Source: Flavobacterium ardleyense (GTDB taxonomy: Bacteria > Bacteroidota > Bacteroidia > Flavobacteriales > Flavobacteriaceae). From it: a stretch of DNA of 64,000 nucleotides. Under the pieces are notes generated by a model. It saw nothing but the letters and a program-made list of their open reading frames with translations, was not told the DNA's origin and did not search any database. The translations under genes were made by a program, and so were the position numbers. The DNA is taken from assembly GCF_033547075.1 (NCBI RefSeq), contig NZ_CP137891.1:930001-994000 (forward strand), given 5' to 3'. The first letter of the stretch is position 1. Each line of letters starts with the position of its first letter. Shown here piece after piece: positions 56,343-64,000 of this stretch.

Positions 56343-57704
56343 TTATTCAAATAGCTGAGATGCTAAATCTTCAATTGTGGCAATTAGAACTATTTTTATA
56401 AAAGTATTTTTGAGAGTAATCTTATTATATTTCGAAACAAAAATGGTGGAAAAACCGAGCTTTTCTGCTTCCTGAATTCTTTGATCAACTCTATTTACGG
56501 GTCTAATTTCGCCAGAAAGTCCAGTTTCTCCAGCAAAACAAAAATGTTTATCTATCGGAATGTCTTCATTTGAAGATAATATGGCTGCTACTACTGCAAG
56601 GTCAATCGCTGGATCGTCAACAGAAATTCCGCCAGTAATGTTCAAGAAAACATCCTTGGTACCTAATCTAAATCCAGCTCTCTTTTCTAAAACAGCTAGA
56701 ATCATGTTCAAACGTTTGGCATTGTATCCTGTTGTACTGCGTTGCGGGGTTCCGTAAACCGCCGTACTTACAAGTGCTTGTATTTCGATCATCAGAGGGC
56801 GCATTCCTTCCAAAGTCGAAGCAATTGCAGTTCCTGACAAGCTTTCTTTATTTTGCGAAAGCAATATTTCTGAGGGGTTCGCTACTTCTCGAAGTCCGCT
56901 TCCATGCATTTCATAAATCCCTAATTCGGCCGTAGAGCCAAATCTATTTTTTAGAGATCTTAGTATTCTATAAACATGATTCCGATCGCCTTCAAACTGA
57001 AGTACAGTATCGACCATGTGTTCCAAAATCTTTGGACCGGCGATAGTGCCATCTTTTGTAATATGACCGATTAGTAGCACAGGAACTCCTGACTCTTTTG
57101 AAAATTTAATTAATTCGGCGGTGCATTCTCTAATTTGCGAAATTGAGCCGGGAGATGCTTCGATGTGATCTGTATGCAAGGTTTGTATCGAATCGATAAT
57201 GACCACATCGGGTTCGATATCTTGAATTTGCTTGAAGATATTTTGAGTTTTTGTTTCGCAGAGAATGTAGCAGTTTTCGCCACTAGCGGTAATTCTCTCC
57301 GCCCTCATTTTAATTTGCTTCTGACTTTCTTCGCCAGATACGTAGAGGGTTTTATAAGGTAATTTTAGAGAAATTTGAAGCAACAAAGTACTTTTCCCAA
57401 TTCCAGGTTCTCCGCCGAGTAGGATCATTGAGCCAGGTACAATTCCGCCACCTAAAACACGATTTAATTCTTGATCGCCTGTATTCATTCGGATTTCGTC
57501 AACCGAATCAATTTGAGTAATTTTTAGAGGACGTGATGTTTTTGTTTGAGGAGCTTGAGAGACTTTCCAATCTACCTTTTCCTGTTTCTGAATTATTTCT
57601 TCGGCAATAGTATTCCATTCTTTGCACGAATTGCATTGACCCTGCCATCTTGCGTATTGTGCGCCGCAATTCTGACAGAAAAAAGTTGTCTTAACTTTTG
57701 CCAT
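56343..57704 (-). CDS. radA: DNA repair protein RadA
   Basis: A 453-aa RecA-related helicase that helps process recombination intermediates. The zinc finger has C10, C13, C24 and C27. Walker A is GEPGIGKS (98-105), the RadA motif KNRFG follows, and the C-terminal third is Lon-protease-like (FLNITGGISVDDPAIDLAVVAAILSS) without a catalytic dyad. Upstream lies the esterase-like gene and downstream the transglycosylase gene, both very close. Confidence 0.96.
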   Translation of the reverse strand: MAKVKTTFFCQNCGAQYARWQGQCNSCKEWNTIAEEIIQKQEKVDWKVSQAPQTKTSRPLKITQIDSVDEIRMNTGDQELNRVLGGGIVPGSMILLGGEPGIGKSTLLLQISLKLPYKTLYVSGEESQKQIKMRAERITASGENCYILCETKTQNIFKQIQDIEPDVVIIDSIQTLHTDHIEASPGSISQIRECTAELIKFSKESGVPVLLIGHITKDGTIAGPKILEHMVDTVLQFEGDRNHVYRILRSLKNRFGSTAELGIYEMHGSGLREVANPSEILLSQNKESLSGTAIASTLEGMRPLMIEIQALVSTAVYGTPQRSTTGYNAKRLNMILAVLEKRAGFRLGTKDVFLNITGGISVDDPAIDLAVVAAILSSNEDIPIDKHFCFAGETGLSGEIRPVNRVDQRIQEAEKLGFSTIFVSKYNKITLKNTFIKIVLIATIEDLASQLFE

Positions 57705-57708
57705 ATAC

Positions 57709-58845
57709 TTATTTCATATTTTTCATTGCTTCTACTTTGTCCATCATCATATTTTTGGTTAATGGACCTATTTCATCTTTTTGGTTTGCAGACATATATG
57801 CCGAGGCGGCTTTTTTGTAATTGCCCATTTTTTCGTACATCATTCCTCTTTGATAGTCAGCTAGCATTGTTTTTGGATAATTCTTCTTAGCAAGATCGGC
57901 TAGCTTATCCAGTTCTTCGTATGCTTTGTTTTTTAAAATGGCTGCTTCTATTGCGCGGAAATCGCTTTGTCGAATTGTAACTTCCATATTCAAAGCGCTC
58001 TGCATCACCTTATACTTCTCAATTAGATAATCAACATATCCAGAAGATAGTGGTGCTATTTTTTCATTATATTCTGTCGTAGTTATCGGGGCATAAGCTG
58101 CAAAAAACGAGTAAAGAGCATTGGGTATTGCCGACATTACCATTGAATAGTGTGATTTTCCTTTAAAGTTGTCAAAAAAGTAGTGAAGTCCTGGATCTGA
58201 AATTTTGGAGGCTGCTTCATCAAATAGCAAGATTCTATCTTTCATGTCCGGCAAATCGCCTTCGGCGGCAGCGTGGTAATAAAAAATTGGCTTTTTAAGG
58301 ACAGCTAGACGTTTTGGAATATTCTCTTCCATGTTTGCTGGCAACTCAGCACTCATAGAAATATAGCCATTGAAGAGTGGCTGGTCTTTATACAAATACA
58401 AGTTGGCAAAGCCTGCTGTAAGATCATGTCCAGCAATTATCTTAAATGATCCAACTCGATACGATTTCTGCACGGTTGCTACCACTTCACCTATGTATTC
58501 AAAAAAGTCGGAACCAACATTTTCGGGTAGTCCAGTGGCTGGAGATGTTTCGCAATCAGAATCTCGCTGATTTCTTTGATCGATTCCAACCAGAATAATT
58601 TCGGGTAAATCGTCCCAATAATTAGCGTAATTTAAAGTGCCCATAACTGGATCAAAAAGATAATTTCCGTCTAGGAGAACTAGTAGTGGATAGGTTCTTT
58701 TTGTATCTTGTTTGTATGACGGAGGTAGGCTAATATAGATTTCGCGCTCTATCCCAAGTTTTTTTGATCGAATAGTATCCGTGGATTTTTGCGAAAATCC
58801 CGCCATACAAAATGCCATCATCAGAAGTAAATACATTTTTTTCAT
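57709..58845 (-). CDS. Exported esterase-D-like protein with Asp at the nucleophile position
   Basis: A 378-aa protein with a signal peptide (about 1-18). The N-terminal domain (about 20-250) follows the EstD/IroE alpha/beta-hydrolase fold: REIYISLPPSYKQDTKRTYPLLVLLDGN and DLPEIILVGIDQRNQRDSDCE. The nucleophile elbow, expected GHSxGG, reads GHDLTAG with D141, so classical serine esterase chemistry is not possible. The C terminus (about 290-378) is TPR-like (KTMLADYQRGMMYEKMGNYKKAASAYMSA). It ends 4 bp before radA starts. Confidence 0.8.
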   Translation of the reverse strand: MKKMYLLLMMAFCMAGFSQKSTDTIRSKKLGIEREIYISLPPSYKQDTKRTYPLLVLLDGNYLFDPVMGTLNYANYWDDLPEIILVGIDQRNQRDSDCETSPATGLPENVGSDFFEYIGEVVATVQKSYRVGSFKIIAGHDLTAGFANLYLYKDQPLFNGYISMSAELPANMEENIPKRLAVLKKPIFYYHAAAEGDLPDMKDRILLFDEAASKISDPGLHYFFDNFKGKSHYSMVMSAIPNALYSFFAAYAPITTTEYNEKIAPLSSGYVDYLIEKYKVMQSALNMEVTIRQSDFRAIEAAILKNKAYEELDKLADLAKKNYPKTMLADYQRGMMYEKMGNYKKAASAYMSANQKDEIGPLTKNMMMDKVEAMKNMK

Positions 58846-58917
58846 AATTCAGAAATATATAGACGCTTTTGTGATTGACGGGGCGGTAATCTGCATCATT
58901 ATTGAACGAGCAAGATA

Positions 58918-59886
58918 CTAAATAATTTGTTTTTTGTTTAAAATGGGAAGCATTATTAAAGATACAGCTCCTAAGAAAACAGTAAGTAAAGTTTGCGAAA
59001 TCCAAATTAGCCAACCAAAGGCAGTGCCAACGGTTTCGGGTATACTATAAAGTAATAAAATTTGTGCGATAAGCAATGGGAATGCTCCGAATCCGCTGTT
59101 GGTAAAACCTATTGCTAAACTACCAAAAACAAATGCTGTAATAACTGCACCTATACCGATATTGCTTGTTTCTGGTAGAGCGAAAATAGAGACGTAAAAC
59201 ATCGCGACGTATGTAAACCAAATAAAAATGCTGTGAAATATAAAGGGCCAACGTTGTTTCATTTGAAAAACACTTAATATTCCTTCTTGCAGTCCTGCGA
59301 TCTTCTCTTTTAGCTTGGTAATGATTCGCATTTTTGAATAGAGCCAAATTAAAACGGCAATAATCATAAATAAAAACCCGCCAATTGCGAGCAATATAAG
59401 TTTCTCTAGCGGTAGTGTGCTTACGAGAAATTCTTTTATAATAGTAAATTGAAATATAAATGCCGCAGCTGCAAACATCATAAAGATGATAAAATCGACA
59501 ATTCTTTCGGCTACGATTGTTCCAAAAGCTTTATCAAATGGTACGGCTTCATATTTTTTGAGCACTAAGGCTCTGGAAAATTCTCCAGATCTTGGAATAG
59601 TTAGGTTGATAAAATAAGCAATACAAACCGCCATTAGATTGTTGGCAAATCTTGAATTGTATCCTAAGTGGTTTATCGCAAATTTCCATCTGTACGCTCT
59701 TGACAAAAAACCGAACGACGCTATAATTAAAGATAGCGTTATATAGAAATAATCGGCCGACTTAAAGTAGCCTTTCATTTCGAGTAATTGCGCAGAGGTA
59801 AATTGATAGTACTGGTAAATGATAAGTGATACTCCCAGTAATAGCGGCAGTATTATAGAAATCCATTTACTAAGTGGTGCTTTCAA
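58918..59886 (-). CDS. Flippase-like membrane protein (lysylphosphatidylglycerol synthase TM family)
   Basis: A 322-aa integral membrane protein with about eight helices and the family features SRAYRWKFAINHLGY, TIPRSGEFSRALVLKKYE and GTIVAERIVDF. It belongs to the UPF0104/AglD-like group that resembles the flippase half of MprF; the cargo is unknown. The start appears to be TTG at 59886, 2 bp after the panD stop, so translation is probably coupled to panD in a panC-panD-flippase unit. Confidence 0.83.
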   Translation of the reverse strand: MKAPLSKWISIILPLLLGVSLIIYQYYQFTSAQLLEMKGYFKSADYFYITLSLIIASFGFLSRAYRWKFAINHLGYNSRFANNLMAVCIAYFINLTIPRSGEFSRALVLKKYEAVPFDKAFGTIVAERIVDFIIFMMFAAAAFIFQFTIIKEFLVSTLPLEKLILLAIGGFLFMIIAVLIWLYSKMRIITKLKEKIAGLQEGILSVFQMKQRWPFIFHSIFIWFTYVAMFYVSIFALPETSNIGIGAVITAFVFGSLAIGFTNSGFGAFPLLIAQILLLYSIPETVGTAFGWLIWISQTLLTVFLGAVSLIMLPILNKKQII

Positions 59887-59888
59887 TT

Positions 59889-60239
59889 TTAGGTCAGCGT
59901 ATTATCCAACTCATTTGGAAAAACAATACTTGGAACAAAAGATTTTGCCTCTTCCATTTCAAAAATACCGTAGGCAATAATAATTATAATGTCACCTTTT
60001 TGCACTTTTCTTGCCGCTGGACCATTAAGAGTAATCTCGCCTTTATTTCTGATGCCTTTGATAGCATAGGTTTCTAAGCGTTCGCCATTATTGATATTCA
60101 CGATCGCAACTTTTTCGCCCTCCATAATGTTTGCAGCTTCCAACAGAGCCTCATCAATTGTGATACTGCCAATGTAGTTAAGATCTGCACCCGTTACGGT
60201 TACACGATGGATTTTTGATTTTACTAGTTCTATTTGCAT
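59889..60239 (-). CDS. panD: Aspartate 1-decarboxylase proenzyme
   Basis: A 116-aa pyruvoyl enzyme that makes beta-alanine for pantothenate. The self-cleavage site is G24-S25 in YIGSITID; Ser25 becomes the pyruvoyl group. Full family length. It follows panC by 13 bp. Confidence 0.95.
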   Translation of the reverse strand: MQIELVKSKIHRVTVTGADLNYIGSITIDEALLEAANIMEGEKVAIVNINNGERLETYAIKGIRNKGEITLNGPAARKVQKGDIIIIIAYGIFEMEEAKSFVPSIVFPNELDNTLT

Positions 60240-60252
60240 GGGGCAAAGATAA

Positions 60253-61095
60253 TTAATTTAAAGAAATTGTATCGATCAATCGAACATTGTTAATAAAAAC
60301 TGCTATAAAGGCTTGATACTTTTCACCTTCAACAATTTCTGTGGCTGTAAGCAGAGTTTCGGCATTCGCGATTTCAAAATATTCAAGCGTAAAATGCGGA
60401 TTATTTGCAAAAACTTCAGATACTTCAGCTACTAATTCTTGCAAAGATTTGGTGCCAAAGTCTTGTCTAACTTTGTATAGAGTACGGCTGATAAGTGTAG
60501 CTTCCTCTTTATTTTCTTCGGTCAGTCGTTCATTTCGTGAGCTCATCGCAAGACCGTTATGTTCTCTGTGGATAGGGCAACCGATAATATTGACAGGAAT
60601 ATTGTATTTTGATACCAATTTTTTTACAATTGCCAATTGCTGAAAATCTTTCTCTCCAAAGTAGGCATTTGTGGGTTTAACAATTTCGAAGAATCGCTTT
60701 AAAACGGTTCCTACTCCATCAAAATGTCCTTTTCGGAATTTCCCTTCCATTTGATCTTCAATGCCGTCAAAGTCAAAATGCTCTGATAATGTATTGTCTC
60801 CATAGACATCATTCACCTCGGGAGCATAGATTACAATCTTGCTGCTTAGATGTTCAATTTTTTCGACATCTCTGTCTAAAGTTCGAGGATATTTTGCTAA
60901 ATCTTCTGCGTTATTAAACTGCGTTGGGTTTACGAAAATACTTACAACTGTGATGTCGTTTTCTGACATTGCCTTATTCATAAGTGTCAAATGACCTTGA
61001 TGCAACGCACCCATTGTTGGAACAAATCCGATCGAACTGCTTTTAAGCGACTGTAGATGATCAATTAGGTCGGCTTTCTTGTTGAAAATCAGCAT
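60253..61095 (-). CDS. panC: Pantothenate synthetase
   Basis: A 280-aa ATP-dependent ligase joining pantoate and beta-alanine. The nucleotide-binding sequence [11 protein letters not shown] contains the HIGH-like His pair (H32, H35). [22 protein letters not shown] and SSRNERLT are the further family motifs. First gene of the panC-panD-flippase run; its promoter overlaps that of the divergent GT5-like gene. Confidence 0.96.
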   Translation of the reverse strand: MLIFNKKADLIDHLQSLKSSSIGFVPTMGALHQGHLTLMNKAMSENDITVVSIFVNPTQFNNAEDLAKYPRTLDRDVEKIEHLSSKIVIYAPEVNDVYGDNTLSEHFDFDGIEDQMEGKFRKGHFDGVGTVLKRFFEIVKPTNAYFGEKDFQQLAIVKKLVSKYNIPVNIIGCPIHREHNGLAMSSRNERLTEENKEEATLISRTLYKVRQDFGTKSLQELVAEVSEVFANNPHFTLEYFEIANAETLLTATEIVEGEKYQAFIAVFINNVRLIDTISLN

Positions 61096-61116
61096 CTATA
61101 TTTTTTTAAAGGATTG

Positions 61117-61148
61117 CAAATCTAAGATTTTTGTTAATAACTGAGCAA
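61117..61148 (-). promoter_or_regulatory. Promoter of panC
   Basis: On the minus strand TTG (61148-61146), 21 bp and TAGATTTG (61124-61117) match both elements, 22 bp before the panC ATG. Confidence 0.65.
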
Positions 61149-61163
61149 TTTTTCGTAAATTTG
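61131..61163 (+). promoter_or_regulatory. Promoter of the GT5-like gene
   Basis: TTG (61131-61133), 22 bp and TAAATTTG (61156-61163) match both elements, 38 bp before the ATG. It overlaps the panC promoter in the opposite direction. Confidence 0.65.
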
Positions 61164-61200
61164 CATGTTTTTTAACGCCAAATAAATAAATACAAAGCAA

Positions 61201-62007
61201 ATGGAGGATAAGAGGATATTATACGTATCATCGGAAGTAGTGCCTTATCTGGCTGAGAATGAAGTATCTCTAATGTCTTATGACGTTCCGAAAATGATTA
61301 ATGATCAAGGAGGACAAATTAGAATCTTTATGCCACGATATGGAAATATTAATGAGAGAAGACACCAATTGCACGAAGTTATCAGGCTTTCGGGGATGAA
61401 TTTAGTAGTCAATGACTTAGATATGCCATTAATAATTAAGGTGGCTTCTATTCCTAAAGAAAGAATTCAGGTTTACTTTATTGATAATGATGAATACTTC
61501 AAACGCAAAGCTACCTTTACGGACGAAGAGGGGATTATGTACCCGGATAATGACGAACGCGCTATTTTCTTTGCAAAGGGAGTTGTCGAGACAGTAAAGA
61601 AATTAAATTGGGTTCCAGACATCATACATGTGCACGGTTGGATGGCAGGAGTTTTGCCGCTATACCTAAAACATTACTATAAAGATGATGCTCTTTTTGA
61701 AAACACTAAAATTGTAACATCTGTTTATGGACAGTCATTTGAGGGATCTTTAAATGAGAAGATGATTGACAAAATATTGTTTGATGGAATCGCGAAGGAT
61801 GAGGTTGAGTTGCTTGAAGATCCAAGTTATGAAAATATTATTAAAATATCTGTAAACAACTCAGATGCAGTGATTATAGCATCGGAAAGCGTGCCTGCAA
61901 ATTTAACTAAATATATAGAATCGTCCGGTAAACCTTTTTTACCTTTCGTGCCGAAAGACGGGTTCGCAGAAGCGTATACTGAATTTTACAAAAATACTGT
62001 TCTATAA
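61201..62007 (+). CDS. Short GT5-like protein (glycogen/starch synthase N-terminal domain only)
   Basis: A 268-aa protein annotated in Bacteroidetes as glycogen/starch synthase. It keeps the N-terminal GT5 fold (RILYVSSEVVPYL, GGQIRIFMPRYGNI, PDIIHVHGWMAGVLPLYLK). The ADP-glucose KxGG motif expected after VVPY is replaced by LAENEVS, and the whole C-terminal GT-B half, with its nucleotide-sugar Glu, is absent. Catalysis is therefore unlikely; a binding or regulatory role is possible. Divergent from panC, and 19 bp upstream of the DUF4270 gene. Confidence 0.8.
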   Translation: MEDKRILYVSSEVVPYLAENEVSLMSYDVPKMINDQGGQIRIFMPRYGNINERRHQLHEVIRLSGMNLVVNDLDMPLIIKVASIPKERIQVYFIDNDEYFKRKATFTDEEGIMYPDNDERAIFFAKGVVETVKKLNWVPDIIHVHGWMAGVLPLYLKHYYKDDALFENTKIVTSVYGQSFEGSLNEKMIDKILFDGIAKDEVELLEDPSYENIIKISVNNSDAVIIASESVPANLTKYIESSGKPFLPFVPKDGFAEAYTEFYKNTVL

Positions 62008-62026
62008 TTAACTATTCTATTGTTTT

Positions 62027-63637
62027 ATGAATTTCAACTCTTTGTTTAAAACTGTTGTTTTTGCTTGTGCTATTAGCTTGTTTGCGTCTTGTGATAAAGA
62101 TTATAATGAAATCGGTTCGGAAATTGTGGGCGACGATAATTTTGGTTTTGAGAAATACAGCGACGCTAGCGTGGTACTGTACAATCAGAAAATCGGTCCT
62201 GTAGCTACCAATAATCTTCCCTTAAATAAGTTGGGAATTTATAACAGTCCTGTTTTTGGGAAAACTACGGCCAATATAGTTACACAAATCGCCTTAGCTG
62301 CGCAAAATATTTCTATTGGAACAAATCCAGAAGTGACAAGCGTTGATCTTTCTATAGAATACTTTAGTACAAAAAGATCTACCGACGCTACAACTGGAAA
62401 CAGTATTTACGAGTTAGATTCGATTTATGGATCGGGGAAAATAAATTTAGAAGTCTTTGAGTCTACTTTCTATATGAAGGATTTAGATCCATCTAGTGGT
62501 TTTCAAGAAGGTCAGAAATATTACTCCAACCAAGCTGCTGATTTTGATGCAGCAAAAAATCCTGTAGCACTCAATGACGATGCTGCCGCTACTCAAAATG
62601 ATGAATTTGTTTTTAGTCCTGCTGAAATACTTACTTATAAAGATGTTGATGGTGTTCAGGTCGTAGATACGAGGTCGAATCCAGCATTACAATTGAAGCT
62701 TAACAAAGCGTTTTTTCAAAATAAATTATTTGGACCTCAGGCAGCAGGTAAATTAGTTAATAATAATATCTTCCAAGAATATTTTAGAGGTTTGTACTTT
62801 AAAGCAAGTCCAGCAGCAGGTGCCGCAGATGCGGGATCTATGGCTTTACTAAATATGTCAAAAGGTACTGTCAAAGTAACCTATAAGCAAGATGGTACTA
62901 CTAGTACCGACGGCGTAGTGGATAGAGTTGAAAAGACTTTAGAATTAAAATTAAATGGCAATATTGCCAATGTTTATACCTACGAGAATAATGCAACTTA
63001 CATAGCAAATACAACTCAAAACGTAAATACTACCGTTGGTGATGATAAGCTTTACCTTAATGGAGGTGAAGGCTCGATGGCAGTTATAAATCTTTTTGGA
63101 GCTGATGCAAATAATGATGGATTGGCGGACGAATTGGCAGATTTACGTACAAAAGGCTGGTTGATCAATGATGCAAGTATTACGTTTTTTATTGATAATG
63201 CGACGATGGCAAATACGCCAGAACCAAATCGCGTTTACTTGTATGACTTAAAAAATAAGCGACCTCTTCCTGACTATTATAATGCTGATACGAGTGTTGA
63301 TCCAAAGTTTAAGCGTAAGATCCACGGAGGCATCATTACAAAAGAATCTGGTACTGGTGGTCGTGGTGTTTACTACAAAGTAAGAATTACAAATCACATC
63401 AGAAATTTATTAAAATCAACATCCGATTCAACTAATGTTCCTTTAGGGCTTGTAGTTACAGAAGGAATTGATATTATTGTAAATTCAAAATTAAAGACGG
63501 CAATTTCGCCTCTTATAAAAGAAGTCCCAGCAGCAAGCGTTTTAAATCCTTTGGGGACTGTCCTTTTTGGTAACACAGCAAATGTTCCAGCGGACAAAAG
63601 AGTTAAGTTAGAAATTTATTATACCAAACCAAATTAG
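62027..63637 (+). CDS. DUF4270-family lipoprotein
   Basis: A 536-aa exported lipoprotein: signal ending SLFASC (Cys at 22), then DKDYNEIGSEIVGDDNF and LGIYNSPVFGKTTANIVTQI, the hallmark of DUF4270, a Bacteroidetes outer-membrane-associated family of unknown function. The rest is beta-rich. It is 19 bp from the GT5-like gene and 6 bp from glmS, suggesting a three-gene transcription unit. Confidence 0.85.
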   Translation: MNFNSLFKTVVFACAISLFASCDKDYNEIGSEIVGDDNFGFEKYSDASVVLYNQKIGPVATNNLPLNKLGIYNSPVFGKTTANIVTQIALAAQNISIGTNPEVTSVDLSIEYFSTKRSTDATTGNSIYELDSIYGSGKINLEVFESTFYMKDLDPSSGFQEGQKYYSNQAADFDAAKNPVALNDDAAATQNDEFVFSPAEILTYKDVDGVQVVDTRSNPALQLKLNKAFFQNKLFGPQAAGKLVNNNIFQEYFRGLYFKASPAAGAADAGSMALLNMSKGTVKVTYKQDGTTSTDGVVDRVEKTLELKLNGNIANVYTYENNATYIANTTQNVNTTVGDDKLYLNGGEGSMAVINLFGADANNDGLADELADLRTKGWLINDASITFFIDNATMANTPEPNRVYLYDLKNKRPLPDYYNADTSVDPKFKRKIHGGIITKESGTGGRGVYYKVRITNHIRNLLKSTSDSTNVPLGLVVTEGIDIIVNSKLKTAISPLIKEVPAASVLNPLGTVLFGNTANVPADKRVKLEIYYTKPN

Positions 63638-63643
63638 AAGCGT

Positions 63644-64000
63644 ATGTGTGGAATTGTAGGTTACATCGGGCACCGAGAAGCATATCCAATTATTATAAAA
63701 GGATTACAGAGATTAGAATACCGTGGATACGATAGTGCCGGTGTTATGGTCTATAATGAAGATGGAATGTTAGTTTGCAAAACCAAAGGAAAAGTTGCAG
63801 ATTTAGCATCAAAATGTGAAAGCGAATTAAATCTTGTAGGAAATCTAGGAATGGGTCACACTAGGTGGGCTACCCATGGAGTTCCTAACGATGTCAACTC
63901 TCATCCTCACGTTTCAAATTCTGGTAATCTTTCAATTATTCATAATGGAATCATTGAAAATTATGAGCCATTAAAAATTGAACTGATCAAAAGAGGATAT
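63644..64000 (+). CDS. glmS: Glutamine-fructose-6-phosphate aminotransferase, 5' part
   Basis: The first 119 codons are present and the gene runs off the window. It makes glucosamine-6-phosphate for cell-wall synthesis. The N-terminal glutaminase domain is clear: MCGIVGYIG with nucleophile Cys2, RLEYRGYDSAG, GHTRWATHG and SIIHNGIIENY. The start is 6 bp after the DUF4270 stop. No glmS riboswitch-like structure fits in that space. Confidence 0.96.
   Translation, partial: MCGIVGYIGHREAYPIIIKGLQRLEYRGYDSAGVMVYNEDGMLVCKTKGKVADLASKCESELNLVGNLGMGHTRWATHGVPNDVNSHPHVSNSGNLSIIHNGIIENYEPLKIELIKRGY

Overview
The window looks like a chromosomal segment of a low-GC member of the Flavobacteriaceae, most likely Flavobacterium or a close relative. 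The evidence is the type IX secretion (T9SS) sorting tails, the single-cytochrome succinate dehydrogenase, DUF4270/DUF4286/TM2-type genes, a Bacteroidetes-style AddAB pair, and many promoters of the Bacteroidetes form TTG-N17-23-TAnnTTTG with no Shine-Dalgarno pattern. Most genes are ordinary housekeeping genes. No phage, plasmid, rRNA or CRISPR is visible.

Layout: 1-910, the tail of an unidentified gene and superoxide dismutase. 1119-9850, an AddA/AddB-like recombination helicase-nuclease pair separated by kbl and an OmpA/TSP3 outer-membrane gene. 9837-15840, an alpha/beta hydrolase, pepP and the sdhCAB operon. 16215-21921, an omega-amidase-like nitrilase, an Ig-like lipoprotein and two unknown envelope genes that overlap. 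21923-24436, comF plus a decayed second copy of its 3' end; between them lie a Fic protein and a T9SS cargo protein. 24517-32800, glyS, an orphan response regulator, thiL, and an ABC ATPase with a permease fused to an M1 peptidase. 32917-35567, a small lipoprotein, palindrome-rich spacer and lepA. 36079-38387, the tRNA-Asn array described below. 38472-49320, rseP, a secreted M1 peptidase, serS, a TPR protein, DUF4286, rsmA, mgtE, a 2-hydroxyacid dehydrogenase and a TM2 protein. 49442-64000, an OlsF-like acyltransferase, xth, an OmpA lipoprotein, two small stress-type proteins, an AsmA-like/GT51 fusion, radA, a pseudo-esterase, a flippase-like protein, panD, panC, a GT5-like protein, DUF4270 and the start of glmS.

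The most unusual region is 36079-38387. A functional tRNA-Asn(GUU) on the minus strand is followed downstream by nine tandem units. Each unit starts at the first anticodon base of the same tRNA, carries a remodelled copy of the tRNA 3' half and repeats the tRNA's own terminator. Seven units are short (about 171 bp). The two most distal are long (about 466 bp) because a GIY-YIG nuclease ORF fills the spacer, and the stop codon of that ORF is formed by the tRNA-derived sequence. The arrangement reads as a record of repeated insertion at, or amplification of, a small tRNA-targeting element, with ORF-less derivatives. Both GIY-YIG copies look damaged, in different ways.

Second-tier signals: a three-copy dispersed intergenic element whose central hairpin keeps pairing while its arm sequence changes (15939, 35589, 47731); the comF 3'-end duplication bracketing the Fic/T9SS insert; an esterase-like protein with Asp in place of the nucleophile Ser; and a short GT5-like protein that lacks the ADP-glucose motif.

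All identifications come from reading motifs and recalling families. No searches or folding calculations were run.
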